Shown: piece after piece, positions 1 to 11,396 of the stretch
Position numbering within the stretch: the first letter of the stretch is position 1
Layout: the number at the start of each line of letters is the position of its first letter
Source of the DNA: Cheiracanthium punctorium
Taxonomy: Eukaryota; Arthropoda; Arachnida; Araneae; Cheiracanthiidae
Assembly (NCBI GenBank): GCA_038373885.1
Contig: JAWZYV010002500.1
Span: 124,001-188,000, forward strand
Length of the DNA: 64,000 nt
Reading direction: 5' to 3'
Made by a program: the position numbers and the translations under genes
Notes under the pieces: model-generated
Database searches by the model: none
Told to the model about the DNA's origin: nothing
The model's input: only the letters and a program-made list of their open reading frames with translations

Positions 1-536
1 GCGATAAATATTTTAAACAATTAGAAGAGAAAAGGGGGGGGGTTCCATATTTTACTGTTGTATATCCTTTCCTTCCTCAAATATATTCAGATTTTCCTTG
101 TGATAAATTTATTAATACATAGTAATTATTTTTTTCTAATTAATATAAGATGGAGGGGCGCTTGAAGGTATTTTACTGTAGTTTTAATAATTTAAGATGT
201 TGCGGCTGTTCTGCGAGTACATTTTACTTTCTTAAACATTTCTACCGATGCAGCCTTTCTCCCGGTTTTTAATGTACATACAAAAGGGGATTTTATTATT
301 AGGATTTATTAATTATTAGGATTCAGGACGTCATCAGGAAGGCTTTGCCGTGAAGGCAAAGTAAATGACATGCATGTCACAACAAATTTTTCTTGATTAA
401 TTATAATTCATTTTATTTATTTATTATTTGAAATATAAGTTTTAGGTTATTTATAAATAAGATATTCATACACATCAGCACACCAAAATGGGTGAGACAT
501 GATAACACCAGTCGTGAAATTAACCAAATGCTTTTA
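1..536. other. AT-rich stretch without recognised gene
   Basis: No convincing ORF, splice-bounded exon or RNA gene is visible on either strand. A G run lies at about 35-42. The stretch ends where a degenerate transposon terminus may begin (about 539). Confidence 0.5.
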
Positions 537-538
537 TA

Positions 539-2732
539 TCGATAAGGACCCACTTTTTGGAAAAAAGGACCCGTAAATTTTGGAGTCCTGGGTCCCAAGG
601 ACCCGTCTCTTCCAAAGTCTAGCGACATCACTGACGTCATCACAGTAAGAACGAGTAAGAATCGATAAACTGGTAGGATTTTTCGATGTTTGGGTTGTTT
701 TAGGGGGAAAGTTGTGAAGTGAAGTCAGAAAGCTAGAGATCACATGGCAGCTATTTGTATCTTTGCAGTCCAGTTTTATCTGCTTACCGAGCAAGATACT
801 TATTTGCGTGAAAAATATTTTAAGTTTCTCCGTTTCTTTTTAAATAGAGTTGTGATTTTATTCGCCATATTCGAATGATGAGTTCCAAAGGGTCACAAGA
901 TTTCCCTCCAGGTCGTCCTGAAAAGCAGAAACATGTTGCTTTGACTGTAATGGAAAAGGTTGAAATCATTAAAAAATTGGATGACGGTGCGACTCCCCGA
1001 TTCATCGCCGACAATTACGGTATAGCAACACTAACTGTTTACGACATTCGTAAAAATAAAGTAAAGATTTTGGAGTTCTACCAGAAAAGTGACACTAATA
1101 TTGGTATCCACAATCGAAAATCGCTACACAGAGCTAAAGATTTAGATGACATTATTTACGAGTGGTTCAAACAACGAAGAAGTGATGGAGTACCTATTTC
1201 AGGGCCTCTTCTTAGAGCCAAAGCAAAGGAATTCCACACAAATTTGAAGGTGGAGGAGCCATGTGATTTCAGTTCAGGTTGGCTGAAGCGTTTCAAAAAA
1301 AGGCATGGCATCCGATACGTTAAAGCATGTGGGGAAAAACTGTCGTCTGACAGAGATGCTGCGGAGGAATTTGTTGAGGATTTCTCTGTAAAAGTGAGTG
1401 AGGAAAACTTATCTCCTGACCAAATTTTCAACATGGATGAAACAGGTCTGTTTTGGAGATGCCTACCCAGGCAGACGTTAGCTGTCAGTGATGAAGCTGC
1501 ACCTTCAGGCTATAAAGAGGCAAAGGAGAGAGTGACATTTTTGCTCTGCTCTAATGCAGCTGGCACCTACAAGTGCAAACCTCTGGTTGTCGGCAAAAGT
1601 GCACACCCACGAGCATTAAAAGGTATAAAAAACTTACCCGTGATTTACAAAAACAATCGACGTTCCTGGGTGACAAAGGAAATTATGATCGAATGGTTTA
1701 TGAACCACTTTTCAAAAGAGGCAAGAAACCATTGTAACAAAGTGGGATTGCCCTCAGACTGCAAAATTTTGCTACTGATGGATAACTGTGCAGCCCATCC
1801 AGGCTCTGAGGTATTGCACAAAGATAATATTGTTGCCTGTTTCTTGCCTCTTAACAGACCGCATTGATTCAGCCTATGGATCAGGGAATCATCCGTAGTA
1901 TGAAATCCCACTATAAGACTGAATTTTTAAAAAAAATTCTAAGTGTAGATGCATCCCTTAAAGATTACAAAAAGTCGTTTGATATGAGGGATTGCTTATA
2001 TCTGTTGGCAGAGGCTTGGGAATCGGTCTCGCAATCTACACTGATAAATGCATGGCACAATTTCACTGTTTATTGACAGTGAACAAGATAATGCAGAATT
2101 TGCTGGTTTTTACGTAGATGCAGCAAAAAGTAAAGTAGCAGAGCTACTGTTGTTCACCAAAAATGTTACAGATAACATTGGTTTTAGTGAAAGCAATATT
2201 ACTGAATGGATTGAAAATTCTGATGAAAACATTGATCAGTATCAGATCACTAACGAGGAAATTGCTGACAGTGTTTTACATCCCAATAAAGGTGATTCTG
2301 ATTCAGATGATGATGATGAACACTTAGACCATCCTAAGAAAAAATCATTTGATGAAGGGTTGAAGTTTGGTGAGGAATACCTTAAATTTTTAGAACAACA
2401 AAACTGTGCAACAGAGCAAGAATTAATGATGATATATAATTTACAAAAAAAACTCAGACTACAACAAAATAAAAACTTGAAGCAAACTACAATTGAACAA
2501 ATGTTTTCAAAATTAAAAAAATATTTTTTTTAATTTATGTTGTTTTGTGTGCACACTGTAAATAAAAGTAAGTGAAATGCTGTTAATTAGGTGTTTTCTT
2601 CTTATTCTCAATGTATTTATTCTCCTTTTTATTTAAAATTAATGATATCTTATCAATGGCCTGAAATCCGCAAAATCCCGAAATCCGCACAACTGCTGGC
2701 CCCAAGCTGTGCGGATTTCTGGTCCTCTACTG
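539..2732 (+). mobile_element. pogo/jerky-like DNA transposon, degenerate
   Basis: The element carries a broken transposase (875-2533). Its right terminus reads GGTCCTCTACTG followed by TA at 2733-2734, as expected for a pogo/Tigger element with a TA target duplication. A 12-base inverted repeat (GAAATCCGCACA and its complement) forms a subterminal hairpin at about 2680-2719. The left terminus is less certain: TA at 537-538 is followed by TCGATAAGGACCCA, which resembles the right terminus read in reverse, CAGTAGAGGACCAG. Between there and the ORF the motif AAGGACCC occurs three times (544-606). The right boundary is firm and the left one tentative. Confidence 0.6.
875..2533 (+). pseudogene. 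pogo/jerky-clade transposase, two frameshifts
   Basis: Three overlapping frames make one DDE-superfamily transposase. Residues from ATG 875 show an N-terminal psq-type helix-turn-helix (LTVMEKVEIIKKLDDGATPR), then a CENP-B/Tc5 type HTH ending SSGWLKRFKKRHGIRYVKA. The DDE_1 catalytic core follows, with first Asp in FNMDETGLFW, second in LLLMDNCAAHPG and third in LIQPMDQGIIRSMKSHYK. The frame breaks near 1850-1865, just before the third Asp block, and again near 2060, after which the acidic C-terminal tail continues to TAA at 2531. All three acidic residues survive, so inactivation is by indels. JERKY/Tigger-like domesticated genes have the same domain order, but the frameshifts argue for a dead transposon here. 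Confidence 0.85.
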
Positions 2733-2738
2733 TATGTA

Positions 2739-2760
2739 TATGTATATATATATATATATT
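2739..2760. repeat. TA-rich microsatellite
   Basis: A short run of alternating T and A follows directly after the right end of the pogo/jerky element. It is followed by CAGAGTGTCCCAAACAC, a possible terminus of another repeat. Confidence 0.6.
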
Positions 2761-3207
2761 ACCTGCTAGTATATACAGAGTGTCCCAAACACACTGACCA
2801 AGTCTTATTCCTTAAATATGGATCTTAGACATGTACAATTAAATCACATACATTCATGTACATTAAGTTATATAAGGGACAGAATTTTAAGTGTTGATTA
2901 ACATTTTCAGAACATTAAATCTAATTAAATAAAAATTTTTGATTTTTATGCAGACCCCATACAAAGATATTCCCAGTCAGTAAAATTACCCCTTACATTA
3001 AATAGGTGATGGACAAAATTTCAACCTTTTTTTTTTTTTTACAAAATTTCAGCCTTTCATTCTTTTTTTTTTTTTTTCTGGCTACGACCTTGCGTTTGCC
3101 AAAAGCATTTTTTTGTAGTGCTCCCCTACTACCACTCTTAAATAGCACGGCGCCCGATAACCTTACAGCAATTGGCAACCCTTTTTGCGGAATAATACCG
3201 TTATACC
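2761..3207. other. intergenic stretch with two T runs
   Basis: No gene is seen. Two poly-T runs occur at about 3027-3038 and 3064-3077, each next to a similar sequence (ACAAAATTTCA). The stretch ends at the left terminus of a TIR element. Confidence 0.4.
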
Positions 3208-4590
3208 GGGGGCAGGTCGCCAAGTATGAAATGTTGCCAAATTGTGAAGTGGGTAAACATGTTTACGATGGCGTGATGTTTTCAAGTAACCCTCATAAGG
3301 AGTTGAGATGTGTTTTTGTTTCAGGATGTCATTAGAAATTATGGGATTGGTTACAGTTAAGTTTGAAGGAGTTATGCGATGGGTTGAAAGAATTTATCTG
3401 TAACCGAACCTGAAGTGAATCGTTGAACATGCTTGTTTATTGTGATTCGTGTTGAAAAAGTGTGCAGTTATTTAATATGGTGTTTAAGAAGTGAAATTAA
3501 ATTTTTTTTTTAATATTAAACAAGCATAAGATGTGTAAAACTAATGAATTTGCTTTATGTTAGGATGTGTTGTGTATGAATTATGTATGTGTTGTATATG
3601 AAAATTTGAAAGTATTTGTTAGGCAGAATATTAAATGTATCCGTGGTAGGCTTAAATTCTGCTTATTTGGGACCTTTTTTTATGCATCAAGGCCATTAAG
3701 TAAGGAAATAAATAGAAGATTTGAGGTATGTGTTTTTGTTTATTTAAATATTCACTGTATGATTTACTGTATTGGTATACGGTTGAGATTTAATATTATT
3801 GTTTTCTGCTGTAGCATATTTATATAAAAGCTATTGTATGCTGTGTTTTTTTAATTTTATGTGAATTTCTGAGTAATGATTTGTGATGAAAAATGGAAAT
3901 TTTTAGTGTTTTAAGAAAGATGGATAATTTTATTCGATATATGGGTTTACCGAAACGGATTTTCAGAAAACAGGTACAATACTTCGGTTTAATATGAATT
4001 AATGTTAAAGGATTTTGAGGTTGTTTGTGGTGAGTTTTGATTTTAATCTGTTTTTAGTAATGTAAATTTTGTGTGTTTTGAAGATATTAAAATTGAATTA
4101 AGCTCGGGAGGGGGGAGGAGAGGTAGTCTGTTTATTCGAGTGTTTTTCTATTAATTTTAAACTGTGATTTTAACATTGAGGGAAATTTTGTTGTATATTT
4201 TTCTGCAGAAACATATTTTAGTATTTTGCCTCTTTTGAACATTTTATATTATTTATTTTTTTAAGTACCTATAGCCCAGAGGCAGTGCTTTGTTCATTTT
4301 CATTTTGTTTGTAATTGCATTTAAGTATGTGTACAAATGCTTTCATAAGGTGTTTGTTTTGTTTGTGGGATTACGACCGATCAGCTCCAAGTGGGCTCTA
4401 GGTCGAAGGGTGGGATGCCCTCCGTGGGAGTCTTTCTTAGGGGTCCTAACCCAAGTGTATTGTAGTTTTAGGGGTTAATTTTTTCTTATATAACTTCGTA
4501 TGTTTATGTTATGTTTGGCGAGAAAGCAAAGTAACCAAGGTTAGACGTTGGCGATAAAAAAAAAAAAAGTCGCCAACTCAGCCTGCCCCC
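3208..4590 (+). mobile_element. non-coding TIR element, copy 1 (about 1.4 kb)
   Basis: The left end reads GGGGGCAGGTCGCCAA and the right end CGCCAACTCAGCCTGCCCCC, giving inverted GGGGGCAGG termini. A second copy at 35247-37258 matches along its length. Shared blocks include GGCTTAA(A/G)TTCTGCTTATTTG, TTTTGTTTATTTAAAT, CATTCGATATATG, TATAGCCCAGAG/CATAGCCCAGAG and the subterminal CCAAGGTTAGA(C/T)GTTGGCGA followed by an A run. ORFs inside are short and unlike any protein I know, so this looks like a non-autonomous DNA transposon of unknown superfamily. I could not define a clear target-site duplication. Confidence 0.7.
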
Positions 4591-5980
4591 ACTTACAGTA
4601 TTATTCTCCCCCCCCCCTTTGTCGTAGTATGCCCATGCTTTCACTCTAAAATTTGCCATCCTCTTCCATTACAGGGATCATCGCAGTCAAGATTATCGAT
4701 CATTTTACGGGCCCCTTTACAAAACACTTCTATTAAAATGATACTATAACAAAAATACGATCGATTGAAATGACCCTTAACTAAACACGATGTATAACTG
4801 TTCCTTCACAAAATTCCAAACAATGCAATCAGACATTTATCGTTAATGAAACCCGATAAAATTTCCTTTTAAAAATAAGTTACTTTTTTCGTAATTGAGA
4901 TGCTTATCAGAATCACAGTAACCGTCATTACTTTTTCATTTCATCTGCTTTCTTTCATTCGCGTAACCCAAAAAGAGGCACCTCTCGGATGTTTGTTTTC
5001 ACCTAATGTAGTAATAAAAAACTGCTATCTCTGACCCATAACACTTTTAGTTGGGGGTAAGAAAGGGATTCAAAATAACTTCACCGTCGATCCTATATTG
5101 TGGGTGTTATATTTGATAATTATTTAACAATCACAATTCTAGACTTCAGCTTTTTAGTGAAAGCTGTCAGTGTAAATAATGGCAGCTTCTATAGTTTATA
5201 ACTAGCTATTTTGTGCACTTGCAAGTTTTAGTTCTTAATGTTTCTTTAGTATAATCATTATCTAGCCTTCCTACTTCAAATTATCTATAGTTATTAAAGA
5301 TATTTACTAAGCATTAGAGAATTACGGATTCATTTAGAAATGAAAAGCGCTTTTTTTGCGAGTTAAACTGTGCAACTTCGTGAAGTCCATTGAACTGAAT
5401 TTTTATGTGTCAGACTATAAGAAATGAACGTTTAGGAATAAATTTAATCATTTTGAGATTGCACCAAACTAGTTCTGAATATTTTCTATATGGTACACAC
5501 AAGTGCCTTTTTTCGAGAACAAAGTATCCCTATTTTTAAATCCCCTGCGGCTGTATTTGCATACTCCATTGGTCTTTATTCATGGCGAACATTATTTTCC
5601 GTGACGGACAGCTGTCATCAACTTTAAGCTGGCCATAAACCTTATTATGCCAGAATAAATCTTGAAATATTTATTATTTTTTTGTACTAATAGATCACAA
5701 GAAAAGAATTTATAAATGAATGCTCGCCACTCTTCTCGGAAAGAAAGCCTGCAAATTAAAGGAAATTTTGCAAAAACAAACAAGTGCAGGTGTCTGCTTC
5801 AAAACGCAATCTTTGCATTGCCGTAATCCCCGTTTGCAAATTCCCAGAACAGATGATTACTTTTGCTAAGTGGTTAAGTGGTACTAATACCCTTTACCAA
5901 TGATCCAGCTCTACCCCACCATGCTGAAATCGATCTTTGAGTTTAGTTGCCTCCTGTCAACAACATCTGTTTGAACGTCC
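4591..5980. other. intergenic stretch, no gene recognised
   Basis: A C run lies at about 4609-4617. No ORF or splice-bounded exon with coding character was found on either strand. Confidence 0.4.
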
Positions 5981-5989
5981 CGTTCCTGT

Positions 5990-6550
5990 TTTACTTTCAA
6001 TTCATAAAAACTTTGTGAAAAAAAGGAAAGAGTAGGGAAATAAATTGTGGCGACGGGTACATAAATTTACAGTCTCCACTTTCAAAAATGCAGTCGCCAC
6101 ATGGCGAGTGGCGACAGTTAATTTTGACCTTTATTGGAAGTGCCAATTTCCTGACAAATAATAGAGATGGTTTTGTCATATTTTTGACACGCAATTTTTT
6201 CGCAGTGTTGACTCATCCGGAACTATTTGATGTGTAATTTTCAATGAATTTCTTGAGTTTTTCATTTTTCAATTTATATAAGGGTATGTCGGCACTCAAA
6301 AAAGCTTCACACAAATATCCAAGGAAAACTGATCAACTTTCTCCCAGATTCTATGGATATCGTTAGCAGCTGCTGTTTTTCCTTCTTTAGTTTCAAACGT
6401 TCAAGAGCTTCTTTGTGCAATTTCGTTTTCACATGTTGATTTAAAGTGAATGTCCTAGCTGAAGGAAAACTTTTTTCACAGACCTTGCAAAAAACGATAT
6501 TTGCATTGTTGAGAAAAAATGTCCATCTTATCTTTAGGCATTTTGATTCA
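5990..6550 (-). pseudogene. hAT-type transposase relic with zinc finger
   Basis: Read on the minus strand from about 6515, the sequence gives a C-x2-C...H-x4/5-H type finger: FCKVCEKSF, then TLNQHVKTKLHKEAL and a basic helix LERLKLKKEKQQLL. After a frame break it continues as EAFLSADIPLYKLKNEKLKK and then ENYTSNSS, followed by remnants of a DESTLRKN-like segment in another frame. This order (BED-like finger, then FL-A-IPLYKL) is known from hAT transposases of the CGGBP1-related type. Several stops and shifts show it is dead. A short hairpin (GTCGCCAC and its complement, 6093-6115) lies inside the downstream part. Confidence 0.6.
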
Positions 6551-6655
6551 CCTAAATAAAGACCTGAATAACACTACTTGCCGAAATACACGCCAGACTC
6601 AGTACAGAATTGCCACTCTGTCAAAAAAATGGAACTGCCATTAGGAACAGTATAC

Positions 6656-6667
6656 CCCCCCCCCCCA
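6656..6667. repeat. poly-C run
   Basis: About a dozen consecutive C residues between two otherwise ordinary AT-rich stretches. Confidence 0.7.
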
Positions 6668-6869
6668 AGGAGAGCATTTCCTCGTCAGTGAGAAAGAGTG
6701 CGAATTGCTGAATGTACAACATCACTCTGCCCTTTTTTTCTCTCTCTACATGGAAAACCGTGAGGGAGATGCTCTTTTCCTAGAAGAAGCATACCACCAC
6801 TTACCAAAGGAGAAAGGAAGCTCTGTGAGGGAGTGGGGAAAAGTGTGCTTTGAGGTCTGCAAGTCAAGT

Positions 6870-7000
6870 CAGTATATGTAATTATATACGCACAAAAGTA
6901 AAAAATATGTTGAAATATGCACTAAAGTCTTAAAATATGCATGTATGCACAGACGCCTAAAATATGCTAATATATGCATTTATATGCAAAGGCACAAATC
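6870..7000. repeat. ATATGCA-rich transposon end
   Basis: The motifs AAATATGC and TATATGCA recur several times (6907-6990) and lead into a GGGCC-rich end. Such arrays of ATATGCA are common in hAT element termini. No partner end was found. Confidence 0.35.
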
Positions 7001-7009
7001 CGGGCCCTG

Positions 7010-7200
7010 CTAATGATATATAAAGGAGACACTTTGATATGTTACATTTTGCAGTATTTTAATTCCTGAAGTTTTACACCATATGAAATATTAAGTATTT
7101 TTTTAAAAACAAATTAAAGTAATCATTGTTATCCAAGTTTAATACATATGTACTAAATAGTCAGTATCCAGTATTCGTTATTTGGCAAAATATGGTATTC
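7010..7200 (+). mobile_element. fragment of the hAT MITE family seen at 35526
   Basis: This stretch matches the right part of the intact element at 35526-36364. Shared blocks are TATATAAAGGA(G/A)ACACTT, GAAGTTTTACAC(C/G)ATATG and ATTCGTTATT followed by CAAAATATGGTATTC. The left part and the GGTGCATCCCTA end are missing. Confidence 0.65.
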
Positions 7201-8395
7201 TTTGCAAAATAAATATTGAAATTTGCAAAAATAAATATTGGAATTCACAAAAATGGAATATTGGAGAAAATTCCTGGATCTATCGCTTCATAACCTACCC
7301 CTGATTATGTAAAATAATAGTTTCATCATAAATCATGTTTTTTAGAGGTAAAGAACATGTGAGTAATTTATCAATGTTGGATGCCATTCGCTGAATGACA
7401 ATTAAAAATTCCTTACTGGCTGGCAAATTCATTATTATGGATGTGGCTTATAGGTTAATCTAAGTAGCTGATAAAAAATAAGCTTCAACAACTTTTATAT
7501 TTCCCACCAACGACATCTCAATTCCCTATTGATTTATGCATGTACATAATCAATAATCATTTCCCATTCAAGTTGACATTAAAACAGTTTTTCATGTTTT
7601 TCACACCGTAGTGACAAACATGCAAGCTGTGGTAATAATAAGCCTAAACAGCTAGCATGAAATACAAAATTACACAAGGCTTTACAATCGTACATTACAA
7701 GGTGTCTCAGCATAAGGGTTAAACAATTTTGAAGGGTAGGAGAGTTAGACAATCAAGAATCGCACACACACATGCTGTGCAGAGATGCATTCCTGGAGAA
7801 TTCTAAGACATAGCATATAGTTTTATGGAGATTCTTTTTTAAATTAAAGATGGGTAGTTACCTAGATGAAATATTCCTAAGATCACTTTAGCCAGGGCTT
7901 GACTACGACATTTCGGAGCCCAGAGCATTTTTAAAATCCTGTGACCCTAAATATGGATGGTTCAATTTCCATGCCCAATACATAGCCCTAAACTCATCCC
8001 AAAGTGTCCAATGGTTTGATTCAGGGCTTGACTAACGCAAACACGTTACATATAACAACTTACACGCACACTTATGTACACATTATGTAGTCTTATCACG
8101 AGCTATTTTGAGTTTCCAGATTGTTTTGGATTATATGTGCACAGACAGCTTATTAATTGACTATGGGGTAGGATACACACCTACATAATCTAAATTATAT
8201 TGGAATGTAGAGTTGCTAACATCACTTAGTGGCCACCTTTAAAAAAAGATATAAAAAACAAGTAAAATTTAGATGTTTCATAAACAATGGGCTTATGCTT
8301 TGATTATTGCTTCATTGAGTGGCAATGATATCATTTCAACAAACAATATTTCGATAGTGATTAACTGGTGCAGAGGGAATCTATAGCATTGTGTG
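7200..8395. other. intergenic stretch, minor repeats only
   Basis: A short imperfect tandem repeat (AAATAAATATTGGAATT-like, 7196-7262) and two copies of CAGGGCTTGACTA (7893 and 8022) are visible. No gene was recognised. Confidence 0.4.
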
Positions 8396-8496
8396 CAGAG
8401 GCGGCCCTAGGGTACGTGGCGCTCCCCCTCCTTGCAAAAGTTAAAAAGGCGCCCCGATGCAATGCTTACCTTGCTTACTGTGTCAAGTCGCCCCTG
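8396..8496. mobile_element. 101 bp hAT-like MITE
   Basis: The ends CAGAGGCGGCC and GTCGCCCCTG are inverted copies. The 8-base flanks ATTGTGTG and AGAGTGTG agree at six positions, consistent with an old hAT target duplication. Confidence 0.5.
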
Positions 8497-9304
8497 AGAG
8501 TGTGCATGAATGTCATGCCTAGAACAAGTTAGAAGGATCTTAACAAAAAATTGAGTTAGGTGAATGGTTTTTCTTTCGTAAACAGTACTATGTTATAGTA
8601 ATTTTTTACAATAAAAAAAAAACAACATCCAACTAACTCAGACTTTCGCTTCGTCGTGATCAATCAAAATTGTTGAGGACATGACAGAAATGCTCACAAT
8701 ATCCATGGTTGCCCATTACGGTGATTAGGTAAAGAAGGCCCTCTTCACCCCCCCCTCCGAAGATACTCTGATCAGTCATTTGTGGACAAGTCATCTAGGT
8801 GCATCCCATTATTCAATAGAAATTCTGAATGGTGCTGACTTATTATATATTAACTAGAAGATTGTCAAAGAGACTCATATTACTACGGAGGCTTTCAAGG
8901 GCTGTACGCTAATATGTGCTTTTTTAAATTTAAGTTGATGAGATTGATACGCTTTTGCGCACGGTCAATACGCAAATACAAAAATAAACTAAGGAGGATA
9001 GTCGCAGAACGTAATTTAATAGGCGAGTACACAAGGAAAAAATATATATAAATTCCATAAAGCTTTTAAATTTAATAGATCAAGTCGGCAATTTAATATA
9101 TTGTATAATAATGAATCAAGTTATTATGAACATTTCACATGACAATATATATTAAACGCATGATCCATATTTTAACAAGTGCAAAAATGAAACTGAAACA
9201 AATACTATAATTGCATGCGATCTTTAGTAATTTTTTAATCATTCCAATAGATATTTATACTACTAAAGGACTACAAGATGGAATTTGAGCATAATGGAAC
9301 TTAC
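8497..9304. other. probable intron of the gene starting at 9421, no exon found
   Basis: The stretch follows the splice donor of the exon at 9305-9421 on the minus strand. It is AT-rich, and I found no further exon of that gene here or further left. Confidence 0.35.
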
Positions 9305-9421
9305 TGAGCTATTATTTTCAGGAAAGGATTTAGAAATTGATTTATATTCTGCCTTTCGCTTCTTCGCCGGTGGGCTCAGGCTTTGATCAGTAATAGAGGG
9401 AGAATCTCTAGCACTAGACAT
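9305..9421 (-). CDS. putative first coding exon of an unidentified nuclear protein gene
   Basis: On the minus strand an ATG at 9421-9419 opens a 39-codon frame that ends at a good donor (GCTCA, then GTAAGTTCC). The peptide starts MSSARDSPSITDQ, contains SPPAKKRK, which resembles a nuclear localisation signal, and ends SFPENNSS. It is Ser/Pro/Lys rich and looks like a disordered N-terminus. An in-frame TAG directly precedes the ATG, within TTTTTTTAG, which could also be a splice acceptor after a 5' UTR exon. A CpG-rich promoter-like stretch lies just upstream. I do not recognise the family, and later exons were not found. Confidence 0.5.
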
Positions 9422-9740
9422 CTAAAAAAATAACTTCGCCAATGTCACGCACTGTACTTCGCACAAGCGAACTTCACCATAGCCCACAAAGCCTCAGATA
9501 CTCTCAACTGATATTGACTTAAAAGAATAAATGCAAATCATTTGACAATAGCAAATTAAAGCGTCTCAACCAAAGCTACCGAATCACAAAATGGCTGCTC
9601 CCGCAGACGAAAGAATCGTGCTCCAAAAATTCATGCGCGCGCCGTTCTCCGGAAGTTAACGGTCACGGGGAAAATTTACGGTACGGAATAATGAACGTGC
9701 ATTTACTTATCGAAAAGCATTGTTCAACATGCCGCGTTCA
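9422..9740 (-). promoter_or_regulatory. CpG-rich promoter region with YY1- and ETS-like motifs
   Basis: This is one of few CpG-rich places in the window (GCGCGCGCC at about 9635, several CG around it). CAAAATGGCTGC at 9587-9598 is the YY1-type motif common in housekeeping promoters, and CCGGAAGT at 9649-9656 is an ETS motif. Both lie upstream of the minus-strand ATG at 9421, at a distance that fits a TSS and 5' UTR. The role is inferred from motifs and position only. Confidence 0.5.
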
Positions 9741-10710
9741 ACATCCAGCAAGCTGCTGTATTGGAAGCATGATTGGAAGTTTCATTTACTATAGTTAAAC
9801 AACTCGTTTCACTCTGTGAATGCAATTAATGCTCTGTTAATGAAATTTATAATAATCTGGCGTTTAGATTTAATGAAAATTGTAATTGTAGTAGTCATTC
9901 AAATAAGAGCTCTTAAACCCCTCAGTTCAAACAGAGAACTGAGTTTTTCAATTTTGTGTGGCATAATCGCACATTTTTAATTAGTTACAAAATTCATTGA
10001 ACGTGTACACGACATGCATACATCACAAAGCTGGCACCACTGAAAAAGTTAGGTTAAGGCTTTTTTAAGGCGATCTGGCCATGCTTTGAAAGAACTTGAT
10101 CTTGAACCACTATAACTGAATGTAGTTTTCATTGATGTAATTGGGTATGCTTTTTTGGATATTAGCCCATTCTAGGGGCTTCATCTCCTATTCTTGGTAT
10201 AGACAATCTATTTTTTGTAGAATAGGCTAAAATCTTTCGAGGGTGGGCGAAAATCACACTCAGTTACACCAATAGTAGTTTTATTTAACATTTTACCTTC
10301 AAGTATCAGCAACATGATCAGTAATTAAATACTGTTCTATAAATTGGTACACACAGAAGCATACATAGTGAACTCTTGAGTTTTTTAGATTACTGATCCA
10401 TGCAAAAATTTCTTACAGAATTCTATAGATTCAAGAGGTCTACAGAATCATGGCCTGTTTTTCCAGAATTGTGGAATCTTTCATAAGGGTAGAGACAATA
10501 ATACATAAGACATTAAATCTTCCAACCCTCCCCATAAAAATTTTCGCAGCCACTACAAAGGTTTTCAAGGACCTCAAGCTAGGTCATTGAACACTAATAT
10601 TTCTAATTTAGGAAGGTATTTTTTTAAATATAAATTAACTCTTTAAAAACTAACACTGTTCTCAGTGTGCTGGCCCGACCATATAGCCAAACTAGGCAAC
10701 CACCTAGGAA
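9741..10710. other. intergenic stretch, nothing recognised
   Basis: AT-rich sequence with no coding-like frame. It includes an inverted CTCAGTTC / GAACTGAG pair at about 9921-9944. Confidence 0.35.
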
Positions 10711-10961
10711 AAGTGCCGGATCCAGGAAGTCTGTTTTGGGAGGGGCTAAATTTTGAAAAAAACTTATTTCACCCAAACAAATGTACAATAAAGCAAAATT
10801 TTGGTCTAAACCAATGTAAAAACTTCTGGTAGGGGCTAAGTGATTTAAAAAAAAAAATCACTTTACATACGCAAAGTGCGTAATGAAGCAGAATGTTACC
10901 CTTTAGCAATCTCTTTTGGGGAGGCTGAAGTCCCCTAGCCCCTCCCCTGAATCCACTACTG
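10711..10961. mobile_element. 251 bp hAT-like MITE with target duplication
   Basis: The left end AAGTGCCGGATCCAGG and the right end CCTGAATCCACTACTG are imperfect inverted repeats, each next to a GGGAGGGGCT-type block. The flanks CCTAGGAA (10703-10710) and CCTAGGAC (10962-10969) match at 7 of 8 bases, as expected for hAT insertion. Confidence 0.7.
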
Positions 10962-11205
10962 CCTAGGACACAAAACCAAGGGGTTACTACCCAGGCAACA
11001 GCTTTTTTTTTCTGTCGCACCTAAAGGGGCGTGGAGGGGGGGGGGAGAAGAATTTGTTCACACTGCCTGGCTCATATTTCAGCACATCTTTAAATTGGCC
11101 ACATAGAATCTTGAAAATTTCCACATGGGTCACATACGAATGGGCAGTTTTTAAAAATCCTTCCCATCACTTTCCAAAAAATCCTTTTTCTATTTATGGT
11201 CTGGG

Positions 11206-11388
11206 CAGAGGCATAGCCAAATTGGGGGATAGGGAGTCACAACCCTCCCCCCCCCCCCTCCCAACCATGAGAAATTTTTTACCATACAATATGCATATTA
11301 TTCACTCCCTTATCACACACGTATACATATATGTGAGTTGCAGTAGTCGTAACGCTCCCTCCATGAAAAATTTTCGACTACGACACTG
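11206..11388. mobile_element. 183 bp hAT-like MITE with perfect 8 bp target duplication
   Basis: The ends CAGAGGCATAGCCAAA and TTTCGACTACGACACTG are inverted repeats. GGTCTGGG flanks both sides exactly (11198-11205 and 11389-11396). It lies in or beside a second repeat ending near 11515 (GATTATGCCACTACTAC). Confidence 0.75.
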
Positions 11389-11396
11389 GGTCTGGG

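Noticed and set aside
4290..4478. 62-codon open frame
   Set aside because: Lies in the non-coding TIR element and is not conserved in its second copy.
9591..9659. Plus-strand ATG with a 22-codon frame (MAAPADERIVLQKF)
   Set aside because: It is formed by the YY1-type motif CAAAATGGCTGC. The frame is short and ends at once, so a promoter motif of the minus-strand gene is the better reading.
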